16,070 bases of DNA from Ilumatobacter sp. Lineage in GTDB: Bacteria > Actinomycetota > Acidimicrobiia > Acidimicrobiales > Ilumatobacteraceae. Positions 6,747 through 13,644 of this stretch are shown here, in pieces; position 1 is the first letter of the stretch, and the number at the start of each line of letters is the position of its first letter. A model generated the notes under the pieces. It searched no databases, had not been told where the DNA came from, and saw only the letters and a program-made list of their open reading frames with translations. Location: NCBI GenBank assembly GCA_029263275.1, contig JAJCXU010000027.1, positions 1 to 16,070 of the forward strand. The letters are read 5' to 3'. Position numbers and translations under genes: made by a program.

Positions 6747-6751
6747 CTCCT
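6747..6751 (-). promoter_or_regulatory. Shine-Dalgarno site of the PRC-barrel gene
   Basis: Minus-strand AGGAG sits 6 bases before the ATG at 6740. It decides this start over longer in-frame options reaching 6809. Confidence 0.75.
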
Positions 6752-6791
6752 GGTTCCCGCCCGCTAGGTGAGAGGGATCGTCCGCCTGTTT

Positions 6792-6807
6792 GTAACCAAA
6801 CCGTAAC
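6792..6807. promoter_or_regulatory. GTAAC-N6-GTAAC direct repeat (possible response-regulator box)
   Basis: Two GTAAC units are separated by CAAACC, an 11-base period that puts both on the same face of DNA. The repeat lies about 52-67 bases upstream of the PRC-barrel start, a usual place for an activator or repressor. The form recalls MtrA-type direct-repeat boxes of actinobacteria, from memory and unverified. No matching -10 is obvious. Confidence 0.35.
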
Positions 6808-6849
6808 ACCGCTCAGTCTGTCGGTCCAGTGCCATTCGCCCGTTTTGTC

Positions 6850-7713
6850 TCAGTGGAATTCAGGATCCACCCAATCAGGAAAGATGTCGGGCAGACCGTC
6901 GCTGACTCTGACTGGATACTCAGGTTGGCGCTTCTCGAGGAAGCTGGTCACGCCTTCACGGGCGTCATCGCTGGCGCCACGCGACAAGATGCCGCGCGAG
7001 TCGACTCGGTGGGCGTCCATCGGGTGATCGGCACCGAGCATGCGCCACAACATCTGGCGCGTCAGCGCAACAGACACCGGTGCGGTGTTCTCGGCGATCT
7101 CGGCAGCGATAGCCCGAGCCGCGGGGAGCAAGTCGTCAGCAGCGTGGATGCTGCGTACCAGGCCCCCGGCAAGCGCCTCGTCAGCGGGGAACACCCGCCC
7201 CGTGTAGCACCATTCGGTTGCCTGACTGATGCCAACCAACCGCGGCAGGAAGTACGACGAGCACGCTTCCGGGACGATTCCACGCCGAGCGAAGACAAAG
7301 CCGAACTTCGCGTGCTCGCTGGCCAGACGGAAGTCCATCGGCAGGGTCATCGTGACGCCGACTCCGACCGATGCGCCATTGATCGCACCGATCACTGGCT
7401 TGGTGCAATTGAAGATGCGCAGCGACACCATTCCGCCACCGTCGCGGGGGACGCCAGCATCGGTCTGGATGTCGCTGCCGCCGCTCGAGAAGGTCTCTCC
7501 CCCGCTGGCCGACAGATCAGCGCCCGCGCAGAATCCTCGGCCGGCGCCCGTGACGATCACGGCCCGAACGTCGTCATCGGCGTCGACCTGGTCGAACGCA
7601 TCGAGCATCTCGTACATCATCGTGCCCGTGAAGGCGTTCAGCTTGTCCGGCCGGTTCAGCGTGATGGTCGCGATGTTGTCAGCAACCTCATAGATGATCT
7701 GCGTGTACTCCAT
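6850..7713 (-). CDS. Enoyl-CoA hydratase/isomerase family protein (crotonase fold)
   Basis: A 287-residue crotonase-superfamily protein acting on a CoA thioester. It shows TITLNRPDKLNAF (16-28), the oxyanion-hole segment GFCAGADL (60-67), GAINGASVGVGVTMTLPMDF (109-128) and ARRGIVPEACSSYFLPRL (142-159). The two glutamates of classical enoyl-CoA hydratase (Glu144 and Glu164 of the rat enzyme) align with Thr121 and Phe141. The only acidic residue well placed is Glu149 in PEACSS, the position used by ECI2-type enoyl-CoA isomerases. Isomerase or another crotonase reaction is therefore likelier than plain hydratase. A Gly/Ser-rich insertion (69-95) lies between the two oxyanion segments. The gene stands alone downstream of ftsX, with a TAACTT hexamer 6 bases before its ATG. 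Confidence 0.9.
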   Translation of the reverse strand: MEYTQIIYEVADNIATITLNRPDKLNAFTGTMMYEMLDAFDQVDADDDVRAVIVTGAGRGFCAGADLSASGGETFSSGGSDIQTDAGVPRDGGGMVSLRIFNCTKPVIGAINGASVGVGVTMTLPMDFRLASEHAKFGFVFARRGIVPEACSSYFLPRLVGISQATEWCYTGRVFPADEALAGGLVRSIHAADDLLPAARAIAAEIAENTAPVSVALTRQMLWRMLGADHPMDAHRVDSRGILSRGASDDAREGVTSFLEKRQPEYPVRVSDGLPDIFPDWVDPEFH

Positions 7714-7719
7714 CGCCAG

Positions 7720-7725
7720 AAGTTA
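7720..7725 (-). promoter_or_regulatory. -10 hexamer for the crotonase gene (probably leaderless)
   Basis: Minus-strand TAACTT, six bases, then ATG. This is the textbook spacing for a leaderless start, with transcription beginning on the A of the ATG. Confidence 0.45.
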
Positions 7726-7730
7726 GCGAT

Positions 7731-7756
7731 CCGGCTCCGTCAGCGGAGTGTCCGGC
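7731..7756 (-). other. Nested dyad between ftsX and the crotonase gene
   Basis: CTCCG and CGGAG (7735-7739 and 7744-7748) pair around TCAG, flanked by CCGG on both sides. It lies just upstream of the crotonase -10 and about 80 bases beyond the ftsX stop. It could be a terminator for ftsX or an operator, and there is no T-run. Confidence 0.3.
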
Positions 7757-7829
7757 GCTCCACCTCTTCGGAATCCTTCGTCTCAGCGGTGATCAGATCG
7801 TTGGCTCGCAAGGCACCATCAACCATGAA

Positions 7830-8732
7830 TCAGACATCGAGGAATCTGGAAGCGGCGATGCCGGATCCGATGGCACCTGCGGCGGCCCCGATTACCAGCA
7901 TGATCAGCATGACTTGCTTCTCGTAGCCGTCGGTCACGACGAGCGCGGCGAACCCGCTCCCGTCGGGGAATTCAGCAACGCCGCTGGTCCACTGACTGTT
8001 CCAGGCCCACAACCCACCGCTGGCGAGGACGCCACCAATGATGCCGTGCAACAGGCCTTCGAGCATGAACGGGATACGGATGAACCAGTCGGTCGCGCCC
8101 ACGAGTTTCATCACTTCGATTTCCCGTCTTCGCGCGAAAATGGCGGTACGAATCGTGTTCCAGATGAGGAGTACCGCGGCAAGCAACAAGAAGACCGACA
8201 GCAACAGCAATCGGAACCCGAAGAAGTCCTGGAGTTGGCCGATGAGACTGATCTGGTCTTCTGCGAACTGCACGTTGAAGACGTTCGGCAGCTCAGAGAA
8301 CGCGCCTTCGAGCTGGCGCAGCAACTCGACGTCGGTTCCCTCTGTCGGCACCACTTTGAACTGCGTCGGAATGTTGTCGGCAGTGAGGAGTTCGAGCGTG
8401 CCCGGCTCACCGGCAAGCACCACTTCGGCTTCGTCGAGCGAACACTGAGAATCGCAGTAGCCGAAGGTGTCGACGAACTGATCGGCATTGCCGAGCGCCG
8501 TCTCGATGACACCCAGCTGGTCACCAGTGGCGCCGGCGTTGACGAAGATGATCATCTCGACACCGCCCTCCCACTTGGAGAGAAGATTGTCGAACCCCTT
8601 CTGGCTGAGCAGTGTGAGGCCCACACCGAGCAGCGAGATCGCCGCGGTGATGATGGCCGCGAGGGTCAAGGTGGCGTTGCGGCGGAAACTGTCGAAGGTC
8701 TCGCGGAACGTGTAACGGATGCGTGAAAGCAT
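7830..8732 (-). CDS. ftsX: Cell division protein FtsX
   Basis: Membrane half of the FtsEX complex, which passes ATP-driven conformational change to peptidoglycan hydrolases at the septum. In actinobacteria the partner is an RipC-type NlpC/P60 enzyme. The 300-residue protein has the family plan: a cytoplasmic N terminus (MLSRIRYTFRETFDSFRRN), span 1 (about 22-43), an extracellular domain (44-172), then spans at about 173-195, 222-245 and 273-295. The loop RRREIEVMKLVGAT (201-214) is the conserved coupling segment that contacts FtsE. The extracellular domain has two Cys (93 and 97) that could form a disulphide. It follows ftsE after 21 bases. The next gene is a crotonase rather than smpB, which often follows ftsX in this phylum. 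Confidence 0.96.
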   Translation of the reverse strand: MLSRIRYTFRETFDSFRRNATLTLAAIITAAISLLGVGLTLLSQKGFDNLLSKWEGGVEMIIFVNAGATGDQLGVIETALGNADQFVDTFGYCDSQCSLDEAEVVLAGEPGTLELLTADNIPTQFKVVPTEGTDVELLRQLEGAFSELPNVFNVQFAEDQISLIGQLQDFFGFRLLLLSVFLLLAAVLLIWNTIRTAIFARRREIEVMKLVGATDWFIRIPFMLEGLLHGIIGGVLASGGLWAWNSQWTSGVAEFPDGSGFAALVVTDGYEKQVMLIMLVIGAAAGAIGSGIAASRFLDV

Positions 8733-8753
8733 GGTGGAACTAGATCTCCCGGC

Positions 8754-9431
8754 TCACTCGTAGACGCCGCGGGCCTGGTCACGAACGATGACGCCGCGGT
8801 CGAGTTGGATGACACGTTTGCGCATCGTGTTGACGATGCGTTGATCGTGGGTGGCCATGACCACCGTGGTGCCGGTCTTGTTGATGCGATCGAGCAGGCG
8901 CATGATGCCTTCACCCGTGGCCGGGTCGAGGTTGCCGGTGGGCTCGTCGGCGAGCAAGATCAGCGGCCGGTTGACGAAGGCGCGAGCGACCGACACACGC
9001 TGCTGTTCGCCACCTGAGAGCTGGTGCGGGAGGCGATCTTCCTTGCCGGCCAGACCGACCAGTTCGAGCACTGCCGGAACCTGCTGCTTGATGACGTGCT
9101 TGGGGCGTCCAATGACTTCCTGCGCGAACGCCACGTTCTCGAAGACGGTCTTTTCGAGCAGCAGCTTGTAGTCCTGGAAGATGTTGCCGATGTTGCGTCG
9201 CAGATGCGGGACACGACTCGGCGGCATGTCGACGATGTTGCGACCGGCGACCCACACCGCACCGCGCTCAGGGCGATCTTGGCGGTTCAACATTCGCAGC
9301 AGCGTGCTCTTGCCGGAGCCAGATGGCCCGACGAGAAAGACGAACTCGCCCTTGGCGATGTCGAAGCCCGCATCGCGGAGCGCGACGACTTCGGCGGAGT
9401 AGCTCTTGGTGACGTTTTCGAGACGGATCAT
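8754..9431 (-). CDS. ftsE: Cell division ATP-binding protein FtsE
   Basis: Cytoplasmic ATPase of FtsEX, recruited to the divisome and controlling septal wall hydrolases through FtsX. It has 225 residues, the usual length, with every ABC motif: Walker A GPSGSGKS (35-42), Q-loop Gln86 in NIFQDYKLL (83-91), signature LSGGE (138-142), Walker B ILLADEP (158-164) with Glu163, and H-loop His195. FQDYKLL and DEPTGNLDP are typical of FtsE. The ATG at 9431 has no Shine-Dalgarno site. A TACTCT hexamer at 9480-9475 could start a leader of about 37 bases. prfB lies upstream after 228 bases that hold a long hairpin and a G-rich tract, so ftsEX may be uncoupled from prfB transcription. Confidence 0.97.
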   Translation of the reverse strand: MIRLENVTKSYSAEVVALRDAGFDIAKGEFVFLVGPSGSGKSTLLRMLNRQDRPERGAVWVAGRNIVDMPPSRVPHLRRNIGNIFQDYKLLLEKTVFENVAFAQEVIGRPKHVIKQQVPAVLELVGLAGKEDRLPHQLSGGEQQRVSVARAFVNRPLILLADEPTGNLDPATGEGIMRLLDRINKTGTTVVMATHDQRIVNTMRKRVIQLDRGVIVRDQARGVYE

Positions 9432-9474
9432 GAGGAAGTTCGGCTGGCCGGAACGGTCCGATCAGCGCTGCAAG

Positions 9475-9480
9475 AGAGTA
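9475..9480 (-). promoter_or_regulatory. Candidate -10 for ftsEX
   Basis: Minus-strand TACTCT fits TAnnnT, and predicted transcription would start about 37 bases before the ftsE ATG. A TTGCAA lies upstream at a rather short 14-base spacing, so the -35 is doubtful. Confidence 0.3.
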
Positions 9481-9562
9481 CCGCCGTCACACACTTGCAA
9501 TGAGGCACCCCCGCCGCATATTTCGTGACCGGTGGCTCAGTCACCGCGACGACCTGCCATCT

Positions 9563-9600
9563 CCCACCACTTCCCAACACTCCCCCGCCCCCAAACACCC
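9563..9600 (-). other. Putative G-quadruplex motif in the prfB-ftsE gap
   Basis: The minus strand carries five G-tracts (3, 5, 5, 3 and 3 guanines) with loops of 5, 1, 6 and 7 bases. This meets the usual G3+, loop 1-7 definition. It is on the RNA-like strand of the prfB-ftsE transcript, immediately after the long hairpin. Confidence 0.5.
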
Positions 9601-9602
9601 AC

Positions 9603-9649
9603 AAATCTTGCGCTCAGTTCCCGCTCAGCGGGACGTCAGCGCAGGATTT
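9603..9649 (-). terminator. Long hairpin directly after prfB
   Basis: The outer arms AAATCTTGCGCT and AGCGCAGGATTT pair over 12 positions (one T/G pair). A 4+4 internal loop follows, then TCCCGC and GCGGGA with a TCA loop. It starts 11 bases after the prfB stop. The minus strand then reads GTGGGTGTTT, a poor T-tract. It is probably a terminator or attenuating structure between prfB and ftsE. Confidence 0.55.
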
Positions 9650-9659
9650 CGGAAAGGGG

Positions 9660-10769
9660 TCAGCTGTCGGCTTCGCCTTGGGCCCGCTTGAACTGCAGGA
9701 AGCCCTCGATGAGGAAGTCGATGTCGCCGTCGAACACACCGCTGACGTTGGCGGTCTCGATCTCCGTGCGGAGATCCTTCACCATCTGATACGGCTGCAT
9801 CACGTAGCTGCGAATCTGGCTCCCCCAACCGACTTGGGCCTGCTTGCCCGCAATGGCATCGAGTTCTGCCTGACGATCCTCTTCGGCCTTGGCCGCGATC
9901 ATCGACTTCAGACGACCCATCGCCCGCTCACGGTTCTGCAACTGGCTTCGCTCCTCCTGGGAGCTGGCCACGAGACCGGTCGGGTGGTGGATGTACCGCA
10001 CAGCGGATGAGGTCTTGTTGATGTGCTGGCCGCCAGCACCCGAGGCACGGAACACCTGCATCTCGATGTCGGACTCGTCGATGTCCAGCTCGACGTCTTC
10101 GAGCAGCGGCCAGACTTGCACCGCGGCGAACGACGTCTGACGCCGGCCCTGGTTGTCGAACGGGCTGATTCGTACCAGGCGATGGGTGCCGCGCTCGGCG
10201 CTCATCAAGCCGTACGCGTACCGGCCCGAGATCGTCACCTCGGCCGACATGATCCCGGCCTCAGCGCCTTCAGACACGCCGTTGAGTGTGATGGTGAAAC
10301 CGCGACGCTCGCACCACTTCTCGTACATCCGGAGCAGCATCTCGGAGAAGTCCTGGGCGTCGACGCCGCCGTCCTTCGCGTTGATCTGCACGATGCAATC
10401 GGTGTCGTCGTGCTCGCCGGTGAACATGCTGCGCAGCTCGAGTTGGTCGAACGTCGCCTCAACGGTGCTGATCGCCCCCTCGATCTCGGGCTCTTGGCTC
10501 GCATCGTCTTCGTCGCGCGCCAACTCATGGAGCACCTCGACGTTCTCGATGTCTTCGGTCAGCGTGTCGAATGCTTCGAGGTCGTCTTTGATGTTGGCGT
10601 ACTCGGCGTTGAGCTTCTTGGCGCGGTCCTGGTCATCCCAGAGCCCTGGCTCGGCTACCTCGTGTTCGAGCACGGCAAAGCGCTCGCGATTCTCAACGAC
10701 CGAGAGATACACCTCTGCCTCGCCCAACCGACGTTGCAGCTCGCGGATGTCGTGTGTGAAGTCGCGCAT
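9660..10769 (-). CDS. prfB: Peptide chain release factor 2
   Basis: RF2 recognises UGA and UAA in the ribosomal A site and triggers peptide release. The 369-residue protein has the codon-reading tripeptide SPF (202-204, in RISPFDNQGRR), which marks RF2 rather than RF1, and the universal GGQ (246-248, in GAGGQHINKTSSAVR) whose Gln is normally methylated. An N-terminal helical domain spans about 1-110. The frame is continuous: around residues 19-26 there is no CTT-TGA slip site, so the programmed +1 frameshift that autoregulates RF2 in many bacteria is absent. Its own stop is TGA. It begins 24 bases after secA, with a GGAAGGA stretch 13 bases from the ATG, and probably shares secA's mRNA. Confidence 0.97.
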   Translation of the reverse strand: MRDFTHDIRELQRRLGEAEVYLSVVENRERFAVLEHEVAEPGLWDDQDRAKKLNAEYANIKDDLEAFDTLTEDIENVEVLHELARDEDDASQEPEIEGAISTVEATFDQLELRSMFTGEHDDTDCIVQINAKDGGVDAQDFSEMLLRMYEKWCERRGFTITLNGVSEGAEAGIMSAEVTISGRYAYGLMSAERGTHRLVRISPFDNQGRRQTSFAAVQVWPLLEDVELDIDESDIEMQVFRASGAGGQHINKTSSAVRYIHHPTGLVASSQEERSQLQNRERAMGRLKSMIAAKAEEDRQAELDAIAGKQAQVGWGSQIRSYVMQPYQMVKDLRTEIETANVSGVFDGDIDFLIEGFLQFKRAQGEADS

Positions 10770-10793
10770 GAACCGAGTGGTGTCCTTCCGCGC

Positions 10794-13625
10794 TCAGGCT
10801 TCGCCGTGGCAGTTTTTGAACTTCTTGCGTTTGCCGTCAGGCGTCGTCGCTCCGCACGGACACGGCGCATTGCGAGGCGTCTTCGCGAACGCGTCCTTGA
10901 CCACCGTCTCTTGCTTCTTCGGCTCAGGCGTTTCGGCAGCAGTTGCCGGTGCGCCAGCAGCGTCGGCGGCCGCAGCGCGTGCCGCACGGTCGAAACCGCT
11001 TGACTGCACATCGTCGGACGAGCTGGTCTGGAGATTCTGGACCGGCGCCGGGGCCGCTGCGCCCACCACTGGCTTCGCCTCGTCGTCCTTCACGACCTGC
11101 ACGTGCATCACGTACTTGACGAAGTCCTGCGCAATGCCGGTCATCATCGTGCCGAACATCTCGAAGCCTTCGCGCTGCCATTCGACGAGCGGATCCTTCT
11201 GGCCCATTGCCCGCAGGTTGATACCGCCCTGCAGGTAGTCCATCTCTTCGAGATGTTCGCGCCAGCGCTGGTCGATGATGCGCAGCATGACCTGACGCTC
11301 GACCTGACGCAGCGTCTCAGCGCCCATCTCTTCCTCGCGTCGCTCGTAGTGAGCCGTGGCGTTCGACATCACCATGTCGTAGATCTCGTCGGTGTCGGCA
11401 CACGCTCGCAGTTGCTCGACCGTGCTCGAATCGGGCCAGTAGAGGGTGAGCTCTTTGGCAAGGCCATCGAGATCCCACTCATCGTCAGCAACCGAGGCGC
11501 AGTGCGTGGTGATCAACGCATCGATGGCGTCGGCCAGGTATTCGGCGCCGGCGCTCTTGAGGTCTTCTCCGTCGAGGATCTGATCGCGGCGCTTGTAGAT
11601 GATCTTGCGCTGCTCGTTCATCACCTCGTCGTACTTGAGGACGTTCTTACGGATCTCGGCGTTCTTGGTCTCGACCGTGGTCTGTGCCCGTTCGATGGCC
11701 TTGGTGACCATCTTGGCTTCGATCGCCTCGTCGTCGGGCAGGGCGCGGCCCATGACGTAGTTGAGTGCGCCGGTTGCGAACAGTCGCATCAGGTCATCAT
11801 CGAGGCTGAGGAAGAAGCGGCTTGCACCCGGGTCTCCCTGACGGCCCGAACGACCGCGGAGCTGGTTGTCGATACGACGGCTGTCGTGGCGTTCGGAGCC
11901 AATGACGTACAGACCGCCCTGTTCCAGCACTTGCTGGCGCTCGCGCTCGCACTCGCTGGAGTACTTGGCGAGCATCTCGTCGTAGAGGACCTTGGCCTTC
12001 TTGCGCTCGATTTGGAACTCTTCGGGCATTTGTTCGACGGGCACGGAGAACTCGAAGTCATCCTTCATGTGCTCTTCGGTGTATCCCGCCTTCAACACTT
12101 CGGTGAGAGCGAGGCCTTCCGGGTTGCCACCGAGAAGGATGTCGACGCCGCGACCCGCCATGTTGGTGGCCACCGTGACGGCACCGAGGCGACCTGCCTG
12201 GGTGACGATCTCGGCTTCACGAGTGTGCTGCTTGGCGTTCAGAACCTCGCACGTGATGTTGCGTTGATCCAGCAGACGCCCCAGGTGTTCGGAACGACCA
12301 ACGCTCGCTGTACCGACAAGAATCGGCTGCCCCTTGGCGTGGCGTTCCTGGATGTCGTCGATGATCGCGTTGAACTTGGCCTCTTCGGACTTGTAGATCA
12401 AGTCGGCTTCGTCTGCACGAATCACGGGCTGGTTGGTGGGAATGGGCACCACGCCGAGGCCGTAGGTGTTCATCAGCTCAGCAGCTTCGGTGGCGGCCGT
12501 GCCGGTCATGCCAGCGAGCTTGTCGTAGAGCCGGTAGTAGTTCTGCAGCGTGATCGTCGCGAGCGTCTGGTTCTCTTCCTTGATCTTGACGCCCTCTTTG
12601 GCTTCAACGGCCTGGTGGATGCCTTCGGACCAGCGACGGCCCTCGAGCACACGACCGGTGAATTCGTCGACGATCTTCACTTCGCCGCCCTGGACGATGT
12701 AGTCCTTGTCGCGCTTGTAGACCTCCTTGGCCTTGAGCGCCACCGTGAACTGGTGCACCATGTTGGCCTCGACGGCGTCGTAGAGGTTTTCGACGCCGAG
12801 CGCCGCTTCAACGGTCTCGATGCCTTGCTCGGTTGGCACGACGATGCGCTTGTCTTCTTCGAACTCGTAGTCCTCGTCGCGCTTGAGCGAACGAACAATC
12901 GAAGCGAACCGGTAGTACAGCTTGGCGGCATCTGCCACCCGGCCAGAGATGATGAGCGGGGTCCGCGCTTCGTCGATGAGGATCGAGTCGACTTCGTCGA
13001 CGATGCAGAAGTTGTGGCCGCGCTGTTGGACCTTTGCGTCCTTGCTCGGCGCCATGTTGTCGCGGAGATAGTCGAAGCCGAGCTCGTTGTTGGTGCCGTA
13101 GGTGACGTCGGCGGCGTAGCTCTTGCGCTTCTCCGCTGCCGTGGCGCCACGACCGGGCAGGATCAGGCCGACGTCCATGTTCATGAACCGATAGATGCGG
13201 CCCATGAGCTCGGACTGGTACTGCGCCAGATAGTCGTTGACCGTGACGAGGTGCACGCCCTTCTGGGCAATGGCGTTGAGGTACACCGGCGCCGTGGACG
13301 TGAGGGTCTTGCCCTCACCGGTCTTCATTTCGGCGACCCAGCCGAAGTGCAGCGCTGCGCCGCCCATCATCTGAACGTCGAAGTGGCGCTGACCGAGTGT
13401 GCGATCGGCTGCCTCGCGCGTGACGGCGAATGCTTCGACGAGCAGGTCGTCGAGGTCTTCGCCGTTCTCCAGGCGCTGACGGAACTCACCAGTCTTCGCC
13501 TTGAGCGCATCGTCAGTGAGTTTGCGGTAGTCGTCCTCGAGCGCGTTGATCTCGGGAACAATGCCCTCGAGTGCCTTGAGTTTCTTGCCTTCGCCGGCGC
13601 GAAGAATTCGATCGAGAATGCCCAT
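10794..13625 (-). CDS. secA: Protein translocase ATPase SecA
   Basis: Motor that pushes unfolded preproteins through SecYEG. The 943-residue protein, from MGILDRILR, has Walker A KTGEGKT (101-107, preceded by AEM), DEVD (210-213) with DEARTPLIISG after it (218-228), the preprotein cross-linking domain, the second helicase half with GTASVGRSE, NMAGRGVDI and the arginine-finger motif QLRGRSGRQGDPG, and the helical scaffold and wing. An Ala/Pro-rich linker leads to a C-terminal SEC-C zinc knuckle with Cys922, Cys924, Cys939 and His940. The Cys924-Cys939 gap is 14 residues instead of the usual 8. The start is the usual SecA N terminus. An upstream extension to 13718 would be unrelated sequence overlapping the previous gene. 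A TAGGAT hexamer ends 10 bases before the ATG. It lies 19 bases after the comF-like stop. Confidence 0.98.
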   Translation of the reverse strand: MGILDRILRAGEGKKLKALEGIVPEINALEDDYRKLTDDALKAKTGEFRQRLENGEDLDDLLVEAFAVTREAADRTLGQRHFDVQMMGGAALHFGWVAEMKTGEGKTLTSTAPVYLNAIAQKGVHLVTVNDYLAQYQSELMGRIYRFMNMDVGLILPGRGATAAEKRKSYAADVTYGTNNELGFDYLRDNMAPSKDAKVQQRGHNFCIVDEVDSILIDEARTPLIISGRVADAAKLYYRFASIVRSLKRDEDYEFEEDKRIVVPTEQGIETVEAALGVENLYDAVEANMVHQFTVALKAKEVYKRDKDYIVQGGEVKIVDEFTGRVLEGRRWSEGIHQAVEAKEGVKIKEENQTLATITLQNYYRLYDKLAGMTGTAATEAAELMNTYGLGVVPIPTNQPVIRADEADLIYKSEEAKFNAIIDDIQERHAKGQPILVGTASVGRSEHLGRLLDQRNITCEVLNAKQHTREAEIVTQAGRLGAVTVATNMAGRGVDILLGGNPEGLALTEVLKAGYTEEHMKDDFEFSVPVEQMPEEFQIERKKAKVLYDEMLAKYSSECERERQQVLEQGGLYVIGSERHDSRRIDNQLRGRSGRQGDPGASRFFLSLDDDLMRLFATGALNYVMGRALPDDEAIEAKMVTKAIERAQTTVETKNAEIRKNVLKYDEVMNEQRKIIYKRRDQILDGEDLKSAGAEYLADAIDALITTHCASVADDEWDLDGLAKELTLYWPDSSTVEQLRACADTDEIYDMVMSNATAHYERREEEMGAETLRQVERQVMLRIIDQRWREHLEEMDYLQGGINLRAMGQKDPLVEWQREGFEMFGTMMTGIAQDFVKYVMHVQVVKDDEAKPVVGAAAPAPVQNLQTSSSDDVQSSGFDRAARAAAADAAGAPATAAETPEPKKQETVVKDAFAKTPRNAPCPCGATTPDGKRKKFKNCHGEA

Positions 13626-13635
13626 GAGGGCACCA

Positions 13636-13641
13636 ATCCTA
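13636..13641 (-). promoter_or_regulatory. Candidate -10 for secA
   Basis: Minus-strand TAGGAT lies 9 bases before the secA ATG, within the 19-base gap after the comF-like gene. It would allow secA-prfB transcription independent of comF. The AGGA within it could instead act as a distant ribosome site, so the two readings compete. Confidence 0.25.
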
Positions 13642-13644
13642 CCG

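Noticed and set aside
6829..7926. 365-codon open frame on the plus strand across the crotonase gene
   Set aside because: Antisense to a complete crotonase and running into the ftsX end; no start signal and no recognisable domain.
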